From a virus, in IMG/VR virus record IMGVR_UViG_3300042450_002070, positions 1 to 21,863 of that record: DNA of 21,863 bases; one strand, 5' to 3'. A program made the position numbers and the translations under genes. Below are positions 7,456-14,079 of this stretch, in pieces. How positions within the stretch are numbered: position 1 is the stretch's first letter; each line of letters opens with the position of its first letter. The notes under the pieces are model-generated. The model was not told where the DNA came from and did not search any database. It saw nothing but the letters and a program-made list of their open reading frames with translations.

Positions 7456-8484
7456 ATGATATTTGCTGGATGGACACCCGTTACCGAAGGTTTCGGCTAC
7501 ACAGCCGAAGCCAATTCCGTCACTTACTCGGGCCGATGGATTGCGCCTTACACGGCTGCAAACTTGCAACTCGCCTTAACCTTGATCGACTCTAAAGAGC
7601 GTTTCTTGGCACGCAAAACTGGTGGACCATCGGCAAGTTATACGTACAAGTCGAAAATCCAACAGGGCCTTTTATCGGCATTGACCGCTCAGAAGATGTC
7701 GTTTAAACCACTGGACACCTACGCTCCCAACGTGCTCAATGGGGATGGGACCAGCGCCGATTTAAACAGCGGCTTGAACACCCTCCAGAATGCCGACCTT
7801 GCGGAGATCTCGATTGAATGGATGCAGGAACCAGAGAACACTTTGGGCCTGAATTGCTGCTGGGTCACGATGCAAGGTTCAGGTGAGTTTGTCGAGTTCG
7901 GTGAGTCCAACACAGTGGCCGCCAAGTTCACTAACGATGGGCTTGCCGGTGGTGCCGGTGCATCGTTTGCCAGCGGCACCTTTGCGCCTCTCAACAAGCC
8001 AATGCCAAGGGTCGAATCGAAGGATGTGATTCGGATCGAATACCCGTGGGTAGACGCCACGCTCGTCAGTCTGTCAGACATGACCAAGATGAGGGGCAGT
8101 TTAAATCGAAAGGATATTTCGATCTGGGCCGCCGGAACGCTGCTCTACCTTGGAAGTGACATTGAATATTCGATGTCGCCCTTGGGTTATCCAGGCTACA
8201 AGATCACGCACAATTTCGAGTCGAAACCGCAGGACTGGAACTTGATTGATTCGCCTGTGGATGTGCGACCAACTCAGAGTGTCCGAGCGAAATACCCGGG
8301 CGCTACATCGGAAATGTTGGCATGGTCTACACGCGCCCCCGTCATCGTCAACGGCGTGGCCACAACGGGTTCAACTAACGGCTGGGCCGATCGGTCGTAT
8401 CAGTACCAAGACTATAAAACAGTGCTGTTTCACTACGGCGTCGCCAGCACCGCACCCACCCCACCGGTCGTCATCTCAGCATAA
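7456..8484 (+). CDS. Distal tail / baseplate-region protein, function unknown
   Basis: The 342-residue protein begins two bases after the tape measure stop, with its ribosome site (GGCAGGAG) inside the tape measure end. It is strand-rich, with many tryptophan, tyrosine, glycine and threonine residues and no membrane segment, as is usual for virion surface or tail-tip proteins. Its place directly after the tape measure is that of the distal tail protein in siphoviruses, and that is the best guess. I do not recognise a diagnostic motif. The stretch FGYTAEANSVTYSGRW near the start and DIEYSMSPLGYPGYKITHNF in the second half look like repeated beta hairpins. Confidence 0.6.
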   Translation: MIFAGWTPVTEGFGYTAEANSVTYSGRWIAPYTAANLQLALTLIDSKERFLARKTGGPSASYTYKSKIQQGLLSALTAQKMSFKPLDTYAPNVLNGDGTSADLNSGLNTLQNADLAEISIEWMQEPENTLGLNCCWVTMQGSGEFVEFGESNTVAAKFTNDGLAGGAGASFASGTFAPLNKPMPRVESKDVIRIEYPWVDATLVSLSDMTKMRGSLNRKDISIWAAGTLLYLGSDIEYSMSPLGYPGYKITHNFESKPQDWNLIDSPVDVRPTQSVRAKYPGATSEMLAWSTRAPVIVNGVATTGSTNGWADRSYQYQDYKTVLFHYGVASTAPTPPVVISA

Positions 8485-8493
8485 AGGGCACCT

Positions 8494-8976
8494 ATGGCCA
8501 ACATCAACCGCCCGTTTACCGGACGCGGCTATCGGACCACCACCGGCACGCGGGTCAACTACTCCTGGTGCTCTGTCGGCACAGGACCCACAGACGCGAA
8601 CCCGCTCATTGTAGAGCACGGCGGCATTACGTCCACCGAATCAGCCTCAATCACCAATGTGGGAACCACAGCCTACAACGGCTGGACGGACAGTTATGCA
8701 AGTCCAGCCACGATCACCGGTGCGGTGGATGGGTTCGTGATGGCCAGCGATGGCACGCACACGACCGACCCTGTACCCGTGCGGGCAGGTACTAAAATGT
8801 ATTTGGTCGTTGCCGCCGGGACTTGGTCCTATGAGGGCTGGATTCTGATATCAAGTTTTGATGTCTCTGTAAATAGCAGTGATATGGCTTCAGTGAAGTT
8901 CGGTTTCACGTTCAAAACCGCACCTGTCAAACGAACGCTCGGAATCTACCAAGGGGGAGCCTGCGCACGATCATGA
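8494..8976 (+). CDS. Small beta-rich virion protein, possibly tail-tube fold
   Basis: This is a 160-residue, threonine/serine/glycine-rich protein with a ribosome site AAAGGG before the ATG. The end of the protein (ISSFDVSVNSSDMASVKFGF) resembles the closing strands of tail-tube and tail-sheath-adjacent beta sandwiches, the same pattern seen at the end of the major tail protein at 4845-5294. It could therefore be a second tail-tube-like subunit, such as a distal or decorative tail protein. This is pattern similarity only. The gene stop overlaps the next start (ATGA), so it is produced together with the cysteine-rich protein that follows. Confidence 0.55.
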   Translation: MANINRPFTGRGYRTTTGTRVNYSWCSVGTGPTDANPLIVEHGGITSTESASITNVGTTAYNGWTDSYASPATITGAVDGFVMASDGTHTTDPVPVRAGTKMYLVVAAGTWSYEGWILISSFDVSVNSSDMASVKFGFTFKTAPVKRTLGIYQGGACARS

Positions 8977-10166
8977 AAGACGCCCGCCCGCAACAGGCTC
9001 TCGAATACAATCTAAATATTCGGGTTCTGGCAGCAAATGAAACCGCCAGCCCGAAGAAATACTCTTGGATTCGCGTTTACCGTGACACCACAGGTAGTTG
9101 GAACAACTTGACCGAATCGGGGAACTATACCTACGATCCAGCCTACGAGTTCGGCGGCGGTGATCTGTCGATCAACTCCGTTTACAGCGCAGGACGCGAG
9201 CCGCGAACAGGGCAACTGCTTGTGTCTAAAGGTGGTGGCGGCGGTGGTACAAACACCAAGACCCAAAGCAATCCGATAATCATGCTCTTAGGCCCGTGGG
9301 CAGACTATAAAGACTGTCCCGGCGTGCCTGCCAAACCGCCGACATTCACCGCCAACGGGACTGACTTTTGCGCCCCGCCTTACGCTTGGGCCGCTTATGA
9401 TGTTTGCAATTACAAGTATGTCAAGAAATTCGATATGCGAGATTTCGGCCATTGGGCCACCGAGCTTAATGGAGGATCTGCAACCGCGTTTCGGCGGCTG
9501 TACAACGCTTATTATGGCAACTCTACTGAGAGCGCAAACCTGACAGCCAACACGCCCACAAGTTGCAAGGGTGTTAGATTCCTTGGCTTTTCATCGCAGT
9601 CGTCTCTGGTCTGCACTTGCCCCTCTTGGATGACTCCGGTTAAATGTTTAATGCTCAAATTCAAGACGATCCCGAGGCCATGTGCAGCACCATCCACTTG
9701 CGGTTATTCTTGCGGGTCCACTTTCCTTCAAATGGACGAATACGACATGTGGGATAAAGAATATACAGTGCAACTCTGTTCCACGATCAGTTGCTTTTTC
9801 GGCGGGAATGTCGGCAGCACCCCGTGGACGGTTGACTTGCAATTCCTGCCGGCATACACCGCTGACCAGTGCTTTTGGGGGCCTGAAATCATCGACCCTT
9901 GCAACCCGTGCGATGGGTTCGGCAAGTTTACTCTGGGAATTCTTTCAGGTATTCAGGCCTCGGATTGCGGCGGGGCGGGAATCATCACATCGACAATCAC
10001 GGATGTCGAGATGAAAGACTTGGTGACGAATTGCGTAGCGAAAAAGCCGACAAATATAGTCATGTGTAACAATTGTCAGAACGCCGGCGTTCCGATCAAT
10101 TTTATTTTGCCGGAGACAGTCGAGCTGTCCTGTTGCATACCGAAAAACCTAGGCACTTGCCCATGA
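8973..10166 (+). CDS. Cysteine-rich tail-tip / adhesin-like protein, unknown family
   Basis: The 397-residue protein divides into two parts. Residues 1-86 are free of cysteine and start with a beta-rich segment (NIRVLAANETASPKKYSWIRVY). A run of six glycines (residues 87-92) follows as a hinge. The remaining 300 residues hold 22 cysteines, many in close pairs (CTC, CGYSC, CNPC, CNNC, CC). Such density points to a disulfide- or metal-stabilised surface protein. The position among distal tail genes suggests a receptor-binding or tail-tip role. No signal peptide is present, so disulfides would have to form after assembly or lysis, and metal binding is the alternative. No family was recognised. 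The start overlaps the previous stop and the stop overlaps the next start, both as ATGA. Confidence 0.65.
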   Translation: MKDARPQQALEYNLNIRVLAANETASPKKYSWIRVYRDTTGSWNNLTESGNYTYDPAYEFGGGDLSINSVYSAGREPRTGQLLVSKGGGGGGTNTKTQSNPIIMLLGPWADYKDCPGVPAKPPTFTANGTDFCAPPYAWAAYDVCNYKYVKKFDMRDFGHWATELNGGSATAFRRLYNAYYGNSTESANLTANTPTSCKGVRFLGFSSQSSLVCTCPSWMTPVKCLMLKFKTIPRPCAAPSTCGYSCGSTFLQMDEYDMWDKEYTVQLCSTISCFFGGNVGSTPWTVDLQFLPAYTADQCFWGPEIIDPCNPCDGFGKFTLGILSGIQASDCGGAGIITSTITDVEMKDLVTNCVAKKPTNIVMCNNCQNAGVPINFILPETVELSCCIPKNLGTCP

Positions 10167-10501
10167 TTTGCCAATGCACACATCCCGGTCACTGCCCAAT
10201 TCGCGGCACAGCCACCACCGAAGCGATGGTTTCAGTCTGCGTCCCATATCAACCGCTGCCGTGGGAGTTGACGCCAGCTCTGACCACTCAGTCACAAGTG
10301 GTCGGCAAGAGCTGCAGATCATGCGTCAACCGTGGCGAGCCGGTGATGGCGGCCAATGGGCGGCAAGTCGGGTCTGAGGGCTGCGGATGTACTGCTCAAT
10401 CGGTCGCCAGCGGTCAGCTCTGGTGGACCTGTAACCAACGCGGTTCACCGGTGCGTGAGGACCGGGCCGAAAGTTGTTCAAGCCTCATCACGCTGCCCTA
10501 A
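10163..10501 (+). CDS. Small cysteine-rich (zinc-ribbon-like) protein, last gene of late operon
   Basis: The 112-residue protein starts at the ATG that overlaps the previous stop (ATGA). The frame is open upstream to 10073, but only inside the previous gene. It contains ten cysteines (residues 3, 5, 11, 26, 51, 54, 74, 76, 90, 105), beginning with MICQCTHPGHCP. Two short segments repeat: CVNRGEPV at 54-61 and CNQRGSPV at 90-97, each close to other cysteines (CxxC at 51-54, CGC at 74-76). The pattern suggests two small metal-binding knuckles. Together with the preceding cysteine-rich gene it may form a tail-tip complex. A direct biochemical role is unknown. The stop codon lies in the loop of the terminator that ends the operon. 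Confidence 0.6.
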   Translation: MICQCTHPGHCPIRGTATTEAMVSVCVPYQPLPWELTPALTTQSQVVGKSCRSCVNRGEPVMAANGRQVGSEGCGCTAQSVASGQLWWTCNQRGSPVREDRAESCSSLITLP

Positions 10502-10519
10502 ACGGGGCGGCTTTTTTTT
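10492..10519 (+). terminator. Rho-independent terminator of the late operon
   Basis: GCTGCCC (10492-10498) pairs with GGGCGGC (10505-10511) through seven base pairs including one G-T, with a six-base loop containing the TAA stop of the last gene, followed by eight T residues (10512-10519). This is a classic intrinsic terminator. Confidence 0.85.
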
Positions 10520-10524
10520 GTGCC

Positions 10525-10568
10525 CATAAATAAAATAAAACACGCCATCCTTCTAGTGAAAGCGTGTT
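10525..10568 (-). terminator. Terminator of the minus-strand accessory operon
   Basis: Read on the minus strand, AACACGC (10568-10562) pairs with GCGTGTT (10545-10539) across a loop of about 16 bases and runs into a T-rich tail (TTATTTTATTTAT). It faces the plus-strand terminator just before it, so the two operons end tail to tail. About 120 bases between this hairpin and the next gene (10569-10691) show no gene or clear signal. Confidence 0.55.
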
Positions 10569-10691
10569 CTAACTTCCCGAATACGTTGATCCCCGATCCG
10601 AGCGCTCCGTGGTTGCGGTCCCGTTAGTCAGTGAACATACCAACCAACAATTCCGCTCTGGCCTTCGCCAGTTGTGTGAGACTGGATTATA

Positions 10692-10913
10692 TCATAACCT
10701 TGCAAGTTTGCGTGGGCTGCCTGTACGCCTGCCGCCGCAGGCAGTGCAACTCCAGCCACCAAACCGCCAGGACAACAGGAACCAAACAGGCAACCACAGT
10801 CCCAGCGTGCACACACTTATAAGCAGGTGCAAAATGTGGTTTGCACTCTTGCGGTAAAGGGTGATATTCTTTTCGCAGTCCTTGCAGTATCCGCTTGTCT
10901 TTGATTCTGGCAT
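10692..10913 (-). CDS. Small zinc-ribbon membrane protein
   Basis: The 73-residue protein has a CxxC pair at residues 10 and 13, a hydrophobic segment at about 26-48 (NHILHLLISVCTLGLWLPVW), and a second CxxC at 56 and 59 followed by glycine and basic residues. I know this arrangement (split zinc ribbon around one membrane hairpin, 'NHilHllltl.t.GlWl.vW') from small uncharacterised bacterial and phage proteins. The ATG has a GGAG five bases upstream on the minus strand. It is the last gene of the minus-strand accessory operon. A membrane role such as superinfection exclusion or a lysis accessory is conceivable but unproved. Confidence 0.65.
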   Translation of the reverse strand: MPESKTSGYCKDCEKNITLYRKSANHILHLLISVCTLGLWLPVWFLLSWRFGGWSCTACGGRRTGSPRKLARL

Positions 10914-10936
10914 CTCAACTCCACACTGCTTTAGAG

Positions 10937-11191
10937 TTACTTATCAACCATCGGAGCGACATTGCTCCTGTGCATCCTCACACCAGCTTCACACCACTCG
11001 CGCACCACATCCGCCTCATTGACACCACGGCTTGAAGCAACGTCACGGATGTCCGCCCGCAGCTGCGGCGACATCGAAAAGGCGAACCGCTCGGCAAGAC
11101 CCGCCGCTTTAGTCAGTTTGTACACTCGGCGTTGACGTTGCATTTTATCGACACATGGCCTACCTCGGCCGCGTTTGACGGGGTCACTCAC
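10937..11191 (-). CDS. Putative DNA-binding protein with AT-hook and ribbon-helix-helix-like domain
   Basis: I place the start at a GTG (11191-11189) that overlaps the previous stop as GTGA and is preceded by AGAGGTGG at good distance, giving 84 residues. An ATG at 11236 would overlap the upstream gene by about 50 bases. Residues 6-12 (KRGRGRP) look like an AT-hook. Further on, a short strand RFAFSMSP is followed by two helices (QLRADIRDVASSRG and NEADVVREWCEAGV), the layout of a ribbon-helix-helix domain. It is therefore a likely transcription regulator or nucleoid-type protein. The fold call is by eye. No operator is known. Confidence 0.55.
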   Translation of the reverse strand: MSDPVKRGRGRPCVDKMQRQRRVYKLTKAAGLAERFAFSMSPQLRADIRDVASSRGVNEADVVREWCEAGVRMHRSNVAPMVDK

Positions 11192-11616
11192 GGGGTTACC
11201 ACCTCTACTCTTTGGGGTTGATATTCTCCACACCATTCATGACCACCTATGACGGGGAACAGGCTGTAAGCAACCCCAACCCCATCGAATTCTGATTCAG
11301 CAATAACCGTTCCGATCGCTGGCGGATTGCGGCGGCATACCCCCATAGCTTTCGAGTATTTGAGCGGTATCGCTAGCTCAAGCCGTCCTTTCTGTATTTC
11401 TTCTTTCGTGTCTAACAGCCACCCGTTACTTCTCTGGCTCAGACTCTCTTTGTTGTCCCTGAACAAACTGGCAGTGTCGCAACCACTGAACCCAGCGTCG
11501 CCGCTGGTGTACTCTTTCATGAGTGGGTGGCCTGATTCGTTCACCTCTTCAAACTCATCGATGGAGCGGACTACTGCGCCTCTGTAAAACCTGCAATTCG
11601 CACATGATTCACTCAT
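11188..11616 (-). CDS. Small cysteine protein of the CxxC...CRRxPP...WCGE type, unknown function
   Basis: The 142-residue protein starts at the ATG at 11616, which overlaps the upstream stop (ATGA) and has AAGGA nine bases before it. The frame runs on to 11724 but there crosses the neighbour. It has ESCANCRFYRG near the start (C5, C8), CRRNPP (C94) and HEWCGEYQP (C129) near the end. This four-cysteine framework is common in small phage and bacterial proteins of unknown function that probably bind a metal. Here about 80 residues are inserted between the first CxxC and CRRNPP. Relatives I recall are much more compact. Part of the accessory operon driven from 12421. Confidence 0.6.
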   Translation of the reverse strand: MSESCANCRFYRGAVVRSIDEFEEVNESGHPLMKEYTSGDAGFSGCDTASLFRDNKESLSQRSNGWLLDTKEEIQKGRLELAIPLKYSKAMGVCRRNPPAIGTVIAESEFDGVGVAYSLFPVIGGHEWCGEYQPQRVEVVTP

Positions 11617-11819
11617 AGTTTCCATTCCTTTTTCATGGCTTCTCCAGCCTGACTGCACAGCCTGGCCAGTCGATCGGCCGGCCATTTTGGGCACTTGTCC
11701 ATGTTGACTACCAAACCATCCCAATAGCCTTGGGGAGTCCGTTCGAACTCCCAGACTAAGCCGGTTGGGAGGTGTGTCACTTCGGGCTTGTCTTTCGAGA
11801 CGAGAAAATCAGAAAGCAT
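11613..11819 (-). CDS. Small hypothetical protein
   Basis: The 68-residue protein has no recognised family. Its ATG has a ribosome site GGGAGA seven bases upstream, and its stop overlaps the next start in ATGA. It is rich in tryptophan, with WEFERTPQGYWDGLVV in the middle, and acidic/basic at the ends. The leader before it (CTAACAGGGAGACAGAAC) is nearly the same as that of the gene upstream. Both points support a real, translated gene of the accessory operon. Confidence 0.55.
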   Translation of the reverse strand: MLSDFLVSKDKPEVTHLPTGLVWEFERTPQGYWDGLVVNMDKCPKWPADRLARLCSQAGEAMKKEWKL

Positions 11820-11847
11820 CGTTCTGTCTCCCTGTTAGTGGTGGTAA

Positions 11848-12342
11848 TTAGACTGAGGTTAAAGCGGATTCGCGTGTTTCGGCAAGTTCTTCGCCGCTGT
11901 TCATCCAGTTACCCAGGGCACACTCTGACACTCCGTGTGGACCGACCGCGTACCGAAGCCCGGCGTTAGTGCCAACAGTTACCAGTGTGATCGGGTTATC
12001 GTTGACAGTGCCTTCTTCGAGGTACTCGCCATCAATCAGGTCGGCTGGCCAGTCGCGGCTGCTGCCGGGTGGCTTGTCTGTGAAGTCCAAAGTCGCAAAG
12101 CACTCGCCAAACTCGCCGTTGCCGTTTTCGGACTTCAAGGCCTCTAAGACCCGCTCCGAGTCGCCAAATACCTCGCCACTGTCACTTGCCAGCTTAACCC
12201 AGCCGTTAGGCAGTGATCCGGTGGCCTCAACGTTAAAAGCACAAGGCTGGTCGCCTGTGGCCAACCAATCAAGGTCGTTAAGCTCGGCCTCGATTTTGGC
12301 TACGATTTCGGCGATTTCAGCGGCTGATTTGAGTGTCATCAT
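11848..12342 (-). CDS. Hypothetical acidic protein, first gene of minus-strand accessory operon
   Basis: The 164-residue protein has no recognised family. A short helix (SAAEIAEIVAKIEAELNDLD) is followed by an acidic, glycine-rich body with single tryptophans, without cysteine clusters or membrane segments. The strong acidity could suit a protein that binds another protein or mimics DNA, but that is speculation. AGGAG stands nine bases before the ATG at 12342 (a second ATG follows at once). It lies about 45 bases downstream of the predicted start site of the promoter at 12394-12421. Confidence 0.6.
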   Translation of the reverse strand: MMTLKSAAEIAEIVAKIEAELNDLDWLATGDQPCAFNVEATGSLPNGWVKLASDSGEVFGDSERVLEALKSENGNGEFGECFATLDFTDKPPGSSRDWPADLIDGEYLEEGTVNDNPITLVTVGTNAGLRYAVGPHGVSECALGNWMNSGEELAETRESALTSV

Positions 12343-12393
12343 TGTTCTGACTCCTGTTAGGTGTTTCTTACTTTTCTTTCCCTTACACTTATC

Positions 12394-12421
12394 AATATAT
12401 CAAACTCTGATACAGAGTCAA
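12394..12421 (-). promoter_or_regulatory. Sigma70-type promoter of accessory operon with internal palindromic operator
   Basis: On the minus strand TTGACT (12421-12416) and TATATT (12399-12394) are separated by 16 bases. A palindrome ACTCTG-ATA-CAGAGT (12404-12418) occupies the spacer and overlaps the -35 box, an ideal place for a repressor. A second palindrome, TGGGA-CAA-TCCCA (12431-12443), lies just upstream. The predicted transcript starts near 12387 and leads into the gene at 12342. Confidence 0.6.
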
Positions 12422-12452
12422 GACTATTTATGGGACAATCCCAAAATAATTT

Positions 12453-12761
12453 TCACGCCCCCTCCCCTGCCCCACTCTCGACCACCGTTTCAGCCACATT
12501 TTCAACCGCCTGAATCGACCGTTTCAGCCGCGACAAACTAGCCCCTCTTAACCGCATCATCGCGACGATGCCATCACTCTGGGAGCGTGGGAGCGTGTCG
12601 ATCATCGCCACGATTGATCGGGTGACAATCTGACCGGATCCGCAGTGGAGCGTATATTCCAAAGCACCCAAGAGCGCCGAGGCGTCGGGCGAAAGGTTGC
12701 ATCCCAACTTTTGACCGACGGGCAGATTCTTCGAATCTTCGCGGTGTAATTTCTTCGCCAT
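12453..12761 (-). CDS. Ribbon-helix-helix-like small protein
   Basis: The 102-residue protein has AAGGAG six bases before its ATG. After a basic N-terminus, a short strand (QKLGCNLSP) is followed by helix DASALLGALEYTLHC and helix GQIVTRSIVAMIDTLP, the layout of ribbon-helix-helix DNA-binding proteins. The helical C-terminal 40 residues could mediate assembly. It stands alone between the integrase terminator and the accessory-operon promoter, about 30 bases from the palindrome at 12431. It is therefore a candidate to bind the palindromes in that promoter. The fold is inferred by eye. An alternative is a non-DNA-binding helical protein. Confidence 0.55.
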   Translation of the reverse strand: MAKKLHREDSKNLPVGQKLGCNLSPDASALLGALEYTLHCGSGQIVTRSIVAMIDTLPRSQSDGIVAMMRLRGASLSRLKRSIQAVENVAETVVESGAGEGA

Positions 12762-12787
12762 CTCGACTCCTTACATCTTCAAATGAT

Positions 12788-12810
12788 CCCGCCATCGTCG
12801 TGATGGCGGG
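12788..12810 (-). terminator. Hairpin terminator behind the integrase gene
   Basis: CCCGCCATC and GATGGCGGG form a perfect nine-base-pair stem with a five-base loop. On the minus strand it follows the integrase stop by about 30 bases and is followed by ATCATTT. The T tract is weak, but the position between two minus-strand genes fits a terminator. Confidence 0.5.
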
Positions 12811-12838
12811 CGTTTAGCCAGTTGGACTTAGTTTATCT

Positions 12839-13933
12839 CTACCCCCCCCCCCCCCCCCCCCCTAAATTAACATCGGGGTAGAGTTGATCGGCTACGCTTA
12901 ACAAGCCTTCCACAGTCTCTTTAGAGTACCTTCGCGTCATGCGTGGATCTGTGTGTCGGAGTACCTTTTGAGCCGCTTCGATATTCAACTTTTCGTTTAT
13001 CTCAGTCGCTAGATTATGACGTAATTGGTGCGGATACCAATGTGGTACACCAGCGGACAGGCACGCACGCGCGACACTCTTTTGTTGATGTCCCACGCTC
13101 CACGGGAACCATCGGTCACAAAATGTCTTCGGCATACAGGCCTGCAACAACTCGACAGCCGGCGCCGGGATCAAGACATAAGCAACGCCGATGTGCTTTT
13201 CGGTCTTGTGCTTTTCAAGGCGATAGATCCAGTGCTCACGTGACATGTCGCAATCTTGCGGGCACATGGACAGCAGTTCCTTGGACCTCATGCCGGTCAG
13301 TCGCTGGACCTGAATCGCGATCTTGACACCGGCCGGAAGGTAGGGCAGGGCCAGTTCGTACTGACTGGAAGTGACTGGTTCCACGGCTGGATTGTCGATA
13401 GCACCCTCTCGCCCAGGTGCAATTGGTTTGACGGCGGACAGCCGCTGCCACACGTCCGGTTCTACCAGACCCTCTTCGACCGCCCATTTAAAGCAAGCGA
13501 TGATCTGGGTGGCTCGCTTATTGACTGACCGGCGGACGTGACCTTTTTTGATGAGGGACTTACGAACCGCCTTAAGTTGTGGTGGACCGAACTCGCCAGC
13601 GAGCCGACTCCCGTACAGATCAGTCAGCGAATCCACCGCATAGCGCAGGTTCACCGCTTCGGTTCGACCGTTCTTGTTTTGGCCGTAGTAGGTGACGCAA
13701 AAGGCGAGATACCTGATTCCCAGTTCCATCACCGTGAGTGGCTTTTCGGGCACGACCTCAACAGGCCAGTCACCGGTTGCGTGGATGATCTCGCACATTT
13801 CATAAAACGCCTGCCGTGATTCGGGCGAGTTATAGTCGCCTGGTAGATACTTATACACGCTGTTAAAATAGATTCTGGCGCGACCAGAACTATGTAACAT
13901 GTACTTGGGTATAGGGTTAGGTGGGCGTGCCAT
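12839..13933 (-). CDS. int: Tyrosine recombinase / phage integrase
   Basis: The 364-residue protein has the full catalytic set of a tyrosine recombinase. R216 lies in LTGMRSKEL, K243 in the HKTEKH region, H302/R305 in HQLRHNLA, H327 in LRHTDPRMT and Y336 in TRRYSKE. The N-terminal part holds a SAM-like core-binding region around residues 65-170. It should catalyse integration and excision at an attP site next to its own gene (see 14038-14079). I chose the ATG at 13933, with GGTGG close upstream. An in-frame ATG at 13960 adds nine residues and has no better site. The protein ends in seven glycines encoded by an uninterrupted run of 21 G residues just before the TAG stop, which is not part of the recombinase fold. 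Confidence 0.9.
   Translation of the reverse strand: MARPPNPIPKYMLHSSGRARIYFNSVYKYLPGDYNSPESRQAFYEMCEIIHATGDWPVEVVPEKPLTVMELGIRYLAFCVTYYGQNKNGRTEAVNLRYAVDSLTDLYGSRLAGEFGPPQLKAVRKSLIKKGHVRRSVNKRATQIIACFKWAVEEGLVEPDVWQRLSAVKPIAPGREGAIDNPAVEPVTSSQYELALPYLPAGVKIAIQVQRLTGMRSKELLSMCPQDCDMSREHWIYRLEKHKTEKHIGVAYVLIPAPAVELLQACMPKTFCDRWFPWSVGHQQKSVARACLSAGVPHWYPHQLRHNLATEINEKLNIEAAQKVLRHTDPRMTRRYSKETVEGLLSVADQLYPDVNLGGGGGGG
12842..12862. repeat. 21-bp poly(C)/poly(G) homopolymer at the integrase 3' end
   Basis: Twenty-one consecutive C on the plus strand (G on the coding strand) encode the last seven glycines of the integrase. Such a tract is prone to slippage. A change of one base would replace the stop by GRDKLSPTG (one shorter) or VEIN (one longer). 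The exact length in a sequence assembly is also unreliable. Confidence 0.95.
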
Positions 13934-14001
13934 GTCGCCACCGGTGAAGATTCTCAACATTGTTGTCTAAGAAGTCCGGAGAGTTCGAACACTTAACGTC
14001 T

Positions 14002-14018
14002 TGTCTTAAATGTCTTAA
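14002..14018. repeat. Direct repeats TGTCTTAA, candidate integrase arm-type sites
   Basis: TGTCTTAA occurs at 14002-14009 and 14011-14018 (nine-base period). Related sequences are nearby: GTCTAAG near 13964, and AAGACTTA as a diverged inverse near 14024. They lie between the integrase gene and the probable att core, where integrases of this class bind arm sites. Confidence 0.4.
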
Positions 14019-14037
14019 TCCTAAAGACTTACCGCAA

Positions 14038-14079
14038 TACACCCGCCCCGATTTGAACGGGGGACCTTTTGCTCCGGAG
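14038..14079 (-). other. attP: Probable attP core: 3' part of a tRNA-Arg(CCG) gene
   Basis: Read on the minus strand, this 42-base stretch begins with an anticodon loop CTCCGGA (anticodon CCG, U33 and A38 in place). It continues with GCAAA as the 3' side of the anticodon stem and a five-base variable loop. A perfect T arm follows (CCCCG, loop TTCAAAT, CGGGG), then a seven-base 3' acceptor strand CGGGTGT and a discriminator A. The sequence before the anticodon loop does not pair with the anticodon stem, and no full 5' acceptor strand matches, so only the 3' part of a tRNA is present. Phages that integrate into tRNA genes carry exactly such a piece, from anticodon loop to 3' end, so that the host tRNA is restored. 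It lies about 100 bases from the integrase start with arm-like repeats between. Confidence 0.6.

Noticed and set aside
10609-10857. Plus-strand frames opposite the zinc-ribbon membrane gene
   Set aside because: They lack a ribosome site and a plausible composition. The minus-strand frame has both plus a recognisable CxxC/membrane layout.
11969-12541. 190-codon plus-strand frame across the accessory promoter
   Set aside because: It is serine/proline-rich shadow sequence antisense to the 11848-12342 gene and crosses the promoter and palindromes.
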